DNA of 64,000 bases, taken from NCBI RefSeq assembly GCF_032452875.1, contig NC_083879.1, forward strand, positions 87,119,572-87,183,571, in the 5' to 3' direction. The notes beneath the pieces were generated by a model. It saw only the letters and a program-made list of their open reading frames with translations. It was not told the DNA's origin and ran no database searches. A program made the position numbers and the translations under genes. This DNA is from Bos javanicus. Taxonomy: Eukaryota > Chordata > Mammalia > Artiodactyla > Bovidae. Shown piece after piece: positions 54,838-64,000 of the stretch; within the stretch, counting starts at the first letter, position 1, and each line of letters begins with the position of its first letter.

Positions 54838-57800
54838 CAGCGGACCCACCACGGCCCCTCCTCAAGGGAGCATCTCAGACCCACCCCAGCCCCTCCTCCA
54901 TGGAGCACCTCAGACCCACCCCAGTCCCTCCTCCAGGGAGCACCTCAGACCCACCCCGGCCCCTCCTCCATGGAGCACCTCAGACCCACCCCGGCCCCTC
55001 CTCCATGGAGCACCTCAGACCCACCCCGGCTCCTCCTCCAGGGAGCACCTCAGACCCATTCTTCCTCCTCCTCCATGGAGCACAGTCAAGCCCACCCCAG
55101 CTCCTCCTCCATGGAGCACATCAGACCCACCCCAGCTCCTCCTCCAGGGAGCATCTCAACCCATTCTTCCTCCTCCTCCATGGAGCACAGTCAGGCCCAC
55201 CCCAGCCCCTCCTCCATGGAGCACAATCAGACCCACCCCAGCTCCTCCTCCATGGAGCACATCAGACCCACCCCACCTCCTCCTCCATGGAGCACAGTCA
55301 GGCCCACCCCAGCCCCACCTCCATGGAGCACAGTCAGGCCCTCCCCAGCTCCTCCTCCATGGAGCACCTCAGACCCACCCCAGCCCCTCCTCCATGGAGC
55401 ACAGTCAGACCCACCCCAGCTCCTCCTCCATGGAGCACAGTCAGACCCACCCCACTTCCTCCTCCATGGAGCACCTCAACCCCACCCCAGCTCCTCCTCC
55501 ATGGAGCACCTCAGACCCACCCCAGCTCCTCCTCCATGGAGCACAGTCAGGCCCACCCCGCCTCCTCCTCCAAGGAGCACAGTCAGACCCACCCGGCCTC
55601 CTCCTCCATGGAGCACCTCAGCCCCACCCCAGCTCCTCCTCCATGGAGCACAGTCAGACCCACCCCAGCTCCTCCTCCATGGAGCACAGTCAGACCTACC
55701 CCAGCTCCTCCTCCATGGAGCACAATCAGGCCCACCCCACCTCCTCCTCCATGGAGCAGTCAGCTCCACCCCAGCTCCTCTTCCATGGAGCACAGTCAGG
55801 CCCACCCCACCTCCTTCTCCATGGAGCACAGTCAGGCCCAATCCTCCTCCTCCATGGAGCACAGTCAGACCCAGCCCGCTCCTCCTCTGTGAAGCACAGT
55901 CAGAACCACAGTCAGACTTATCCTGCCTCCCCATCCTGGAGCACAGTCAGACCCACCCCAGCTCCTCCTCCATGGAGCACAATCAGGCCCACCCCACCTC
56001 CTCCTCCATGGAGCAGTCAGCTCCACCCCAGCTCCTCTTCCATGGAGCACAGTCAGGCCCACCCCACCTCCTTCTCCATGGAGCACAGTCAGGCCCAATC
56101 CTCCTCCTTCATGGAGCACAGTCAGACCCAGCCCGCTCCTCCTCTGTGAAGCACAGTCAGAACCACAGTCAGACTTATCCTGCCTCCCCATCCTGGAGCA
56201 CAGTCAGACCCACCCCAGCTCCTCCTCCATGGAGCACAATCAGGCCTACCCCACCTCCTCCTCCATGGAGCAGTCAGCTCCACCCCAGCTCCTCTTCCAT
56301 GGAGCACAGTCAGGCCCACCCCACCTCCTTCTCCATGGAGCAGTCAGACCCACCCCAGCGCCTCCTCCATGGAGCACCTCAGACCCACCCCAGCTCCTCC
56401 TCCATGGAGCACATCAGACCCACCCCAGCTCCTCCTCCATGGAGCACAATCAGGCCCACCCCACCTCCTCCTCCATGGAGCAGTCAGCTCCACCCCAGCT
56501 CCTCTTCCATGGAGCACAGTCAGGCCCACCCCACCTCCTTCTCCATGGAGCACAGTCAGGCCCAATCCTCCTCCTCCATGGAGCACAGTCAGACCCAGCC
56601 CGCTCCTCCTCTGTGAAGCACAGTCAGAACACAGTCAGACTTATCCTGCCTCCCCGTCCTGGAGCACAGTCAGACCCACCCCAGCTCCTCCTCCATGGAG
56701 CACCTCAGACCCACCCCAGCTCCTCGTCCATGGAGCACCTCAGACCCACCCCAGCTCCTCCTCCAAGGAGCACAGTCAGACCCACCCCACCTCCTCCTCC
56801 ATGGAGCACCTCAGCCCCACCCCAGCTCCTCCTCCATGGAGCACCTCAGACCCACCCCAGCTCCTCCTCCATGGAGCACAATCAGACCCACCCCCGGTCC
56901 TCCTCCATGGAGCACAAACAGGCCCACCCCACCTCCTCCTCCATGGAGCACCTCAGCCCCACCCCAGCTCCTCCTCCATGGAGCACCTCAGACCCACCCC
57001 AGCTCCTCCTCCATGGAGCACAATCAGACCCACCCCCGGTCCTCCTCCATGGAGCACAAACAGGCCCACCCCACCTCCTCCTCCATGGAGCAGTCAGCCC
57101 CACCCCAGCGCCTCCTCCATGGAGCACAGTCAGGCCCACCCCACCTCCTTCTCCATGGAGCAGTCAGCTCCACCCCAGCCCCTCCTCCATGGAGCACAGT
57201 CAGACCCACCCCAGCTCCTCCTCCATGGAGCACCTCAGACCCACCCCAGCTCCTCCTCCAGGGAGCACCTCAGACCCATTCTTCCTCCTCCTCCATGGAG
57301 CACAGTCAAGCCCACCCCAGGTCCTCCTCCATGGAGCACATCAGACCCACCCCAGCTCCTCCTCCAGGGAGCACCTCAGACCCATACTTCCTCCTCCTCC
57401 ATGGAGCACAGTCAGGCCCACCCCAGCCCCTCCTCCATGGAGCACAGTCAGACCCACCCCAGCTCCTCCTCCATGGAGCACATGAGACCCACCCCAGCTC
57501 CTCCTCCATGGAGCACAGTCAGGCCCACCCCAGCTCCTCCTCCATGGAGCACCTCAGACCCACCCCAGCCCCTCCTCCATGGAGCACCTCAGACCCACCC
57601 CAGGTCCTCCTCCATGGAGCACATCAGACTCACCCCGGCTCCTCCTCCATGGAGCACAGTCAGGCCCACCCCAGCCCCACCTCCATGGAGCACAGTCAGG
57701 CCCACCCCGGCCCCTCCTCCATGGAGCACCTCAGACCCACCCCGGCCCCTCCTCCATGGAGCACCTCAGACCCACCCCAGCTCCTCCTCCAGGGAGCACC

Positions 57801-58120
57801 TCAGACCCATTCTTCCTCCTCCTCCATGGAGCACAGTCAAGCCCACCCCAGCTCCTCCTCCATGGAGCACATCAGACCCACCCCAGCTCCTCCTCCATGG
57901 AGCACAGTCAGGCCCACCCCAGCCCCTCCTCCATGGAGCAGTCAGACCCATCCCAGCTCCTCCTCCATGGAGCACAGTCAGGCCCACCCCAGCTCCTCCT
58001 CCATGGAGCAGTCAGGCCCAATCCTCCTCTTCCGTGGAGCACCTCAGACCCAGCCCGCTCCTCCTCTGTGAAGCACAGTCAGAACCACAGTCAGACTTAC
58101 CCTGCCTCCCCGTCCTGGAG
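54838..58120 (+). repeat. 3.3-kb minisatellite of about 35-bp units
   Basis: Roughly 90 head-to-tail units of the form CTCCTCCATGGAGCACNNCA plus GACCCACCCCAGCTC, about 35 bases long. Variant units carry CAGTCAG, CAATCAG, ACATCAG or ACCTCAG after GAGC, or a shortened GAGCAGTCAG. The 10-base palindrome CTCCATGGAG occurs in most units. A distinctive spacer (ctctgtgaagcacagtcaga) recurs at about 55887, 56144, 56611 and 58066, marking higher-order duplications. Because 35 is not divisible by three, all three plus frames cycle through the same 35-residue repeat and stay open for hundreds of codons. These are not genes: there is no promoter, splice or family evidence. Confidence 0.95.
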
Positions 58121-59176
58121 CACAGTCAGAAGTCGTGAAGCTCTGTGTCCGCCCCAGGCTTGTGTGCAGTCTGGCCCTGGAGCTGGCCAGCACAGCTGGG
58201 AGGTGTCTTGCAGCCTGTGGCTCTGAATTGGCCATAAGCTTTTCTTGGCCGTAGTTAGAACAACCCTTGGAGCCCAGTGGAAGTCTGTATAAACCACGTT
58301 AGGAAACAGATTGGGCCTCATTCTCCCTGGAGGGAAGATGAACCCACGGTGGTCAAATGGCCCCGAGAGCTGGCCTTCACCTGTGTCTGTGGTGTCTTGT
58401 CCCAGAGCTCAGCGTGTGTCCTGTCTGCCCTCTGGCCGTCCTGGCCTCTGTGAGAGAGGGGGCGGCCAGGTGCAGGTGCCCAGCTGACTGGGGGAACATT
58501 CCAGAACATTCCAGAGCCGTCTCCAGAGTAGATGAAAACCAGAGAGCTCGGTGGGAATGCTGTGGTGTCAGGGCTGAGAGGTGGGTCAGCCTGAGTGGCT
58601 TTGGGCTCCTGAGGCCGCCTGTGGTCAGATGGTGAGCAGCAGGGGGTTCCCTGTGGGGCATGGGCATGACTGTGCTTGCCCCCCATTTCTCAGAGCCATG
58701 CTGGCCAGCTCCAGGAAGCCGTGGGTAGCAGGCAAGACCCGAGCAGATGGCGCCCCGACACTTGGCTGCCTGCTTACCTGCTTCAGGATACACTTTGGGG
58801 TTTGGTGTCTGAAAAAGAATCACTTTTGAGAAAAAAAAGTCTATTATAAAAAACAATCCAGTTTGGGGATGGAGCCAGCAAGTGCTGGAGATGCCCCTGC
58901 AGCCCATGCTGTGATGGTGCCCACAGTCCTGGGCGTGTCCTGCTGCAGCTGCTTGGTCTCCCGAGACCCGTGGGTCCCACGCGTTCCCCGTGGCTGCCCC
59001 CCGCCCGCTACTCCTGGAGCCAGAGCGCGAGGCCCCGCCCACTTGACCTCCTGCAGACCCCGCTCACTGCCCGGCCCCTCAAAATGAGCAAATAGGCCCG
59101 CGGTTTAACCGGAGAGCCTCCGAGGCTGGGGGGACGTGTCGGGGAGCCTGCGGTGCTGACCTGCCGTACTTCCAGC
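58121..59176. other. Intergenic sequence right of the minisatellite, nothing recognised
   Basis: No exon, RNA gene or named repeat recognised. Confidence 0.35.
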
Positions 59177-59194
59177 CCCGCCAGGGGGCGCTGG
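59177..59194 (+). promoter_or_regulatory. CTCF-like motif, plus orientation, downstream of GAS6
   Basis: CCCGCCAGGGGGCGCTGG is a near-perfect match to the CTCF core (CCACCAGGGGGCGCTGG type). The strongest of the three in the window. Confidence 0.62.
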
Positions 59195-59349
59195 CGCGGC
59201 CTCTTCCAGTGAAGCAGCTCGTCCCCACCAGGGAAACCTCGGGCGGCAGCAGCAGGGGTGACGGCCCCTGGACTTACGGATGCCCTCAGCGGCTGACTCT
59301 GTGACGGCCCGCTGCAAAGCAGCAAGGAGCGGACACCGCCAACACAGAG

Positions 59350-59624
59350 CTAGAAAGGTTCTGTAAATATTTTATTTTTCCATAGTTTTAAGTCAGAAAG
59401 AAGCATCTGGTGATAAAAATAACAGAATTCTTTTCCCGGGTCCGCTCAGGCGGCGGTGAGGTTAGTCCTCTATGTACACGTATGTTACACGCGGGGAGGG
59501 AGGCCCCGAGGGGCTCGGCGGGCGAGGCTTCAGTGTCTCCAGCGCGGGCGCGGGCGCGGCCGCCACCTTCGGGTCGAGAGGAGGCTGCGGCGTGCGTGGG
59601 GCGGGGCGTCTGCGGCCCAGAAGC
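59350..59624 (-). other. GAS6: GAS6 3' UTR
   Basis: Sequence between the GAS6 stop (59625-59627) and the polyadenylation signal. Short and GC-rich near the stop, AT-rich near the signal. Confidence 0.6.
59371..59376 (-). terminator. GAS6: GAS6 polyadenylation signal
   Basis: TTTATT on the plus strand is AATAAA on the minus strand, about 250 bases after the GAS6 stop codon, in the right orientation. Confidence 0.7.
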
Positions 59625-59776
59625 CTAGGCGGCGGGCTCGACGGGAGGGCAGGAGTGGGACGTGATGTCGCTGTGCTTGTAGGCGGCTTCGTCCAGGTCC
59701 AGCGCCTTCCGGTTGACCTCCAGCGTCATGCAGCCGCGATAGAAGGCCGTGACCGGAGCCGAGGTCACGGGCACGT
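59625..59776 (-). CDS. GAS6: GAS6 last coding exon
   Basis: Completes Asp and encodes VPVTSAPVTAFYRGCMTLEV to CPPVEPAA, then TAG at 59627-59625. Acceptor gcggcccag. Confidence 0.95.
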
Positions 59777-61795
59777 CTGGGCCGCGGGGAAAGAGCAAGT
59801 GCGTCTTAGTGGGTGAGCCGCCCGGAGCCTGGGCGCCCCGCCGCGTCTCCGGCAGAGCGTCATCATGCAGCTCAGCCACGAGCCCCGGCGGGCAGCAGAC
59901 GCCTGCCACCAGGCTTGGCACAGCACCACAGCACCCCGACCCCACAGAAGGACACACAGATAGTCACATCCATTAAATATTATCTCCTCATCCCGAATGA
60001 GTCACGCCCAGGCCTTCCAGGCTCTCTTATCCTCTTCAAAGCTCTGTTTACTAAAACTAAACGCAGTTGGAGTCTGGCGGCCAAGACAGCGCGCCTTGGT
60101 CCGCGACAAGTGGAGACCCGCCTGAGTGGTGGGAGGCCCAGCCTCTCCCATCTCTCCTAGTCTGCTGGGATACCACCTCCAGATGTGGCAGGCTCACCTG
60201 GCCTGCTTCCCCAGGCAGCTGGACACCAGGCCTCGGGGGTGGGGCACTGGTGGCCCAGACCCACCATCTGATACCCATGGGGGTGTTCCTGGAAGGTGTG
60301 GGGTGGGGAACAGCTTCAGGCCGATGTGTCCCCCCAAGTGCTGTCAGCCTGACCCCACAGCGGCTGGGCCGGGCCCCACACGCTCACACGATGCTGCCAC
60401 AGACTGGCTCCTCCTGCCTCCCTTCCCTACAGAGCGCCCAGCCCTGCCGGGGGAGCAAGTTGGGGCCCCTACCTGGCAGCCCCCCGATGAAGGTGAGCAC
60501 GGAGCCCTCCAGGTGTCTCCCGAGGATGGCCAGCTGCTCCTGCAGCCCCGCTGGGCTCACTTCACTCTGGCCCTGGGTGCCATCCACCTCCAGGGTGGCC
60601 CTGTCCTTATTCACAGAGATGGCCACCACGTGCTCCTGGCCATCGCAGACCTTGATCTCCATCAGGACCAAGGTGACGCCCTCCACGGCCAGGACGACCA
60701 GCTGTGGGGAGAGGCACAGCTGACTGGGGCGGACAGGCCGGTGGCCCCATGCCCGTGGGCCCTCCTGTCCTGCCGAGGTCCATGGGTCTCCTGTGGGTGG
60801 GGTCACTTATGGCCAGAGTGTGACAAGGACATGGTTTCTACATGTGTGAATTAGGGGGAGCTGGACCCCCTCCAACGTGATTGAAGACCAACATATAGAG
60901 CTGCATGTCCCTGGGGGGGATGTGGAGGAAACACGCTCCGGTCACAGGGCCACACATGCGTCGGTCTGGGCAGAAGTGACCAGGGCTCCCACTGTGTGTG
61001 TGGCCAGGACTCAGGGCAGAGCTGCCCCTTGCGTGTGGCGCTGCCACAGAAATAGCAGAGAGGGGCCAAGCCTGGATCTGTGCCCATCAGCTTGCAGCCG
61101 CAGTAGGAGGGGAGCTGATGGCTCCCGCAGGTAGGCTGACGTGGGGAACACACCCCTCTTGGGACAGGCGGGAGAATAAACCCATTTCCACTACTCTTGC
61201 CTGTTCTCTAAGAAGACAGCCAGCGCGGTGACCAGTGACGGTGGGGGGTGGGGCAGGGACTGTATGGAGGTGACGGCGGCCCATCCAGGGGCGGATACTC
61301 AGAGCTCTGCCTGCCTCCGGGGGAGGCCTGGTGAGGTTCTGGGCCTGTTTGTACACTCACACATGTCATTTGTGAGCAAAATCATTTGACTTAAATACAA
61401 GTGATTAATTCAAATTATCTACACCGCTGGGGGTGGCAGGATGGTCTCCCCACTGCACAGCCAGCCTGCAGGACTCCAGCACCGTCCCTGAGCCACCAGA
61501 GGCCATTGAGATGCTGCTGAGAGGTGGGCGCTGGAACTTTGAGGGCGAGAGGTGGGGCTGAGCTTCACGGTGGCTCCGTCTCAGAGTGAGGGTTGGGGGG
61601 TGGGGGCAGCAGCAAGCGGTACCTGCTTCTTGAGCTTTTTGGTGGAGTGGTAGTCGACCAGCGCCACGGAGAGGGCCACGGCCTGGTGGTCGCCCACCAG
61701 CGCAAGCAGCACCCCGGTGTCCGCGGCAGGGCGGACCCGAGCCACGGCCTCCACTGCCCAGGTGGTCTTCGTCCCGCCAGCAGGGGACGTCCGTG
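59625..61795 (-). CDS. GAS6: GAS6, growth-arrest-specific 6, C-terminal part (last three coding exons)
   Basis: Secreted vitamin K-dependent protein, ligand of the TYRO3/AXL/MERTK receptor kinases. Only the 3' end is in the window: minus-strand exons 61795-61623, 60701-60473 and 59776-59625, together 184 codons plus the stop. They encode the second half of the second laminin-G domain of the SHBG-like region: AADTGVLLALVGDHQ and ALVDYHSTKKLKKQ, then MEIKVCDGQEHVV and ATLEVDGTQGQSEVS, then DVPVTSAPVTAFYRGCMTLE ending SCPPVEPAA. The two Cys in the last exon and the Cys in KVCDG fit the conserved disulfide pattern. Junctions are GT/AG and in phase. The Gla domain, EGF repeats and first laminin-G domain lie beyond base 64000. 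Confidence 0.94.
60473..60701 (-). CDS. GAS6: GAS6 second-last coding exon
   Basis: Encodes LVVLAVEGVTLVLMEIKVCD through FIGGLP and one base of Asp. Acceptor ctccccacag, donor CAG|GTAGGG. Confidence 0.94.
61623..61795 (-). CDS. GAS6: GAS6 third-last coding exon
   Basis: Begins with two bases finishing a split codon, then RTSPAGGTKTTWAVEAVARV and ends YHSTKKLKKQ. Acceptor ccttgcag, donor CAG|GTACCG, ending in phase 0. Confidence 0.93.
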
Positions 61796-64000
61796 CTGCA
61801 AGGAAGGCCACGCATCACCAGGCAGTCCAGACAGCGCAGCGGAGAGGTGGCAGGCTGGGCCCCGCAGGGCCCCGGGCGGCAGAGGCAGCGGGAAGCCGGT
61901 AGCTCGGGGCTCAGTGGCCCGGCCGTCAGGAACTGACAGGGAGCCCGGCATTGGACTCTAGAGGCCCCAGCCCACCGAGAATAGCCACATGCTCACTCCT
62001 CAAGAACCCCTTTGAGTGGCCACCGGCCGCCCCACCCAGTCTGGCCGGGACCATCCCCTGGGTACCTGACTCCCCGCCCCCAGGACAGGAATGGGGTGGG
62101 GCTCAGCCTGCCCACCCATCGCACAGGCTCAGCCCCGCAAACTGAAGGACCGGGAAGGGTTGGGAAGGCAGTGAAAGCTGCCGGACACTGCGTCCAATCT
62201 TCCTTCCCGGGCCGCGCTTTTCTGCTCTAATCGATGCTCCGCGGGGCTGGCGCTGCTTACAGGACACGTGTTACAGGACTCGGTAGGCATGTGTGTGCGT
62301 GACAAGCCGCCTGCCGTGTGTCACGTATGTCATGCTCCAGAGCACCCTTGGTAGCCGTGGTGGGTCCGGGTCTCAGATGCAAACACCACCTCGTGTCTCC
62401 TCCCAGCTGAGCCATGGCTGCTGAAGGGGCCGGAAGGAAACCTTGCCCCTCGGTTTCTAAGCGTTTCCACCTCTCGGGATGCAGCAGGTTGGCAAGGCCA
62501 CTCGGGTCAGGCCTTGCCCTGCACTGGTCTTTTCCGCCAGCAGACCGAGAGCCCCATGAATCGTGTGCAGGTCCCCACCCCAGAGAGGGACGTAACGATC
62601 AGTTCTGAAAACTGTTCACTGAGCTGAACACACGTAGAATTGGAAAAGGCAACGAACAAAACCCCCAACCCAGCCTTCTCCTCTGTTGCCAAGTCTCCCT
62701 GCATCCCTGATGGTGGGGAGAGTGGCGATCTCTGCGGGGTCCCCCAATGGAGGTGGGGAGAGGGGCGATCTCTGCGGGGTCCCCTGGCGGAGGTGGGGAG
62801 AGGGGCCTGGCTGCCAGAAGCGTGTTTGAGGGTCCAGCGCCTCAGCTCCCCTGGGAGGTTTCCTTGGGTGCTGAGGGGTATTACCCGCATGCCCCTTGCC
62901 TGACGGCTTCTGGGGCGTTAAGACCCACAGAGTCCAGATCTTTGACCTGCCACTGAGAATGGTGCCTATAACTCCTGACACGTCCCTTCTGTGTCATACT
63001 GAGGACAGGACGGCCCAGCCTGAGGCGCCCTAGAGGCACCAGTCCTGACTGCCGTGTGGCCTCTGCCTTTTCAACCTGCAGATCTAATAAGCCCCGCAGC
63101 CAAGTGGCTGCCTCCATGGCGGGCACACAGGCAGCGGGGCCGTGCCGCCAGCGTGTTGCATGTGACACCCACTGCCACAAGGACGCCCCGGGTCTGCGCG
63201 CACAGAAGCGAGGGCTGCAGAGGCGGCGTGAGCTCCGTACGAGCTGCAGTCAGGAGTGAAGGTTCCTCCTTGGGTGACCTGGTGGCGCTCGTGACAGGTA
63301 AAGCCAAGACAGAAATGGGGAGGGGGGAGCAGGTCCCACCTCTGACCCGAATAGACCGTCCCTACGCTTGGGCCACGCAGGGTGGTGAGGGTCACGTGTG
63401 CACCTTCAACCGTGACAGGCTCAGAGTCTGGAAACAGACGCCGGGGGCATGCGGGCAGGGGGTGAGGCACACCTTGCCACCCAAGGAAAGAGGCTCACGG
63501 GTCCATGTGCGGTGTCTCCCAGGCCGCGACACAGAGCCGCCCGACAGCCTCACGTCAAAGGCCACCAAGGCCGCGCGCCCAGGCCCAGCGATGCCTCCGG
63601 GCACAGCGGTGCCCTCCTGGGGGCAGAGGTTAACTCTGGCCCTGCCCGAGGAAATCTGGGGAAATCCTGAGTCCAGACTCAAAGCGAACCGCTGTGCCCC
63701 CACCCCAACGGCCCACACGGTGCAGGGCAACCCCTCAGGGCAGACGTAAAGCTAACGTCCAGGTGCCCACTCATCAGCATGCAGGGTAACTGATTTAGAC
63801 TGTCGCTTAATACTAAAGGGCCCTGCTCTACAGAAGCGGGAGGGACTCTGGGCGAACCGCCGTCCCCTGCAGCCACCCTGGCCCCCGGCTGCCCACCCCG
63901 CCTGCCCCCTCTTACTGGGGTCACAGAAAAGCTCCTCTATAGCTTCCGCAGCTGCTGGAAAAGCCTCAGTTCTCTGAGGCACAGTCGCAGCTGGGGCCTT
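61796..64000. other. GAS6: GAS6 intron (continues past the right edge)
   Basis: No further GAS6 exon is recognisable. Bases 62710-62805 hold about two and a half tandem copies of a roughly 45-base unit (gaggtggggagaggggcgat). A GTAAGA donor-like word on the minus strand near 63915 is not preceded by GAS6-like coding sequence. Confidence 0.5.

Noticed and set aside
54838..58120. Regular repeats taken as a CRISPR array
   Set aside because: Units are contiguous with no unique spacers, and the genome is mammalian.
54812..58226. Long plus-strand open frames of 330-589 codons in the minisatellite as novel Pro/Ser-rich genes
   Set aside because: The openness is a consequence of a stop-free tandem unit read in all three frames. 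There is no promoter, splice site or similarity support.
63752..63982. Possible additional GAS6 exon ending at the GTAAGA donor-like word near 63915
   Set aside because: The translated sequence does not resemble any part of GAS6 that should precede the 61795 exon.

Overview
This is mammalian, almost certainly ruminant (bovid), nuclear DNA. Coding sequence is carried in short exons with GT/AG introns. The interspersed repeats are the ruminant set: BovB RTE LINEs and Bov-tA / Bov-A2 type SINEs, on top of older L1, MIR, MER5 and Tigger remnants. The gene order GRK1 (+), TMEM255B (+), GAS6 (-) matches the human 13q34 block. In human, ATP4B (-) lies just left of GRK1, so the left edge here probably approaches the ATP4B promoter. 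The exact bovid species cannot be fixed by eye.

Layout. Bases 1-5850 are intergenic: two GATA-type sites at the far left, an L1 fragment with nested SINEs, a MIR, and a minisatellite at 4785-5275. GRK1 (rhodopsin kinase, 7 coding exons, 561 aa, intact) runs from 6094 to 18451, preceded by a recognisable photoreceptor promoter with CRX- and NRL-like sites. Intron 1 holds three BovB 3' fragments in an inverted arrangement. Bases 19486-26750 are intergenic, with C-rich, CA-repeat, MIR and Bov-tA sequence. TMEM255B (9 coding exons, 321 aa, intact) runs from 27059 to 48297 and starts in a GC-box-rich CpG island. Its introns hold BovB copies, one with a clear target-site duplication inside an older L1, and G-rich minisatellites. 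Bases 48298-59350 are intergenic and contain a Tigger remnant, L1/MER5 fragments and a 3.3-kb minisatellite of about 35-bp units (54838-58120). The last three coding exons of GAS6 lie on the minus strand at 59625-61795; the rest of that gene is beyond the right edge.

The three genes do not form one pathway. GRK1 phosphorylates light-activated rhodopsin in photoreceptors. TMEM255B is a four-pass membrane protein of unknown biochemical role. GAS6 is a secreted ligand of the TYRO3/AXL/MERTK receptors; MERTK signalling is used by retinal pigment epithelium to engulf photoreceptor outer segments, a loose functional link to GRK1.

I found no undescribed gene system. The most unusual features are non-coding: the 3.3-kb minisatellite with higher-order structure, the inverted BovB cluster in GRK1 intron 1, several recent short tandem duplications, and three strong CTCF-like motifs. 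All calls are by eye; repeat family names should be read as class-level.
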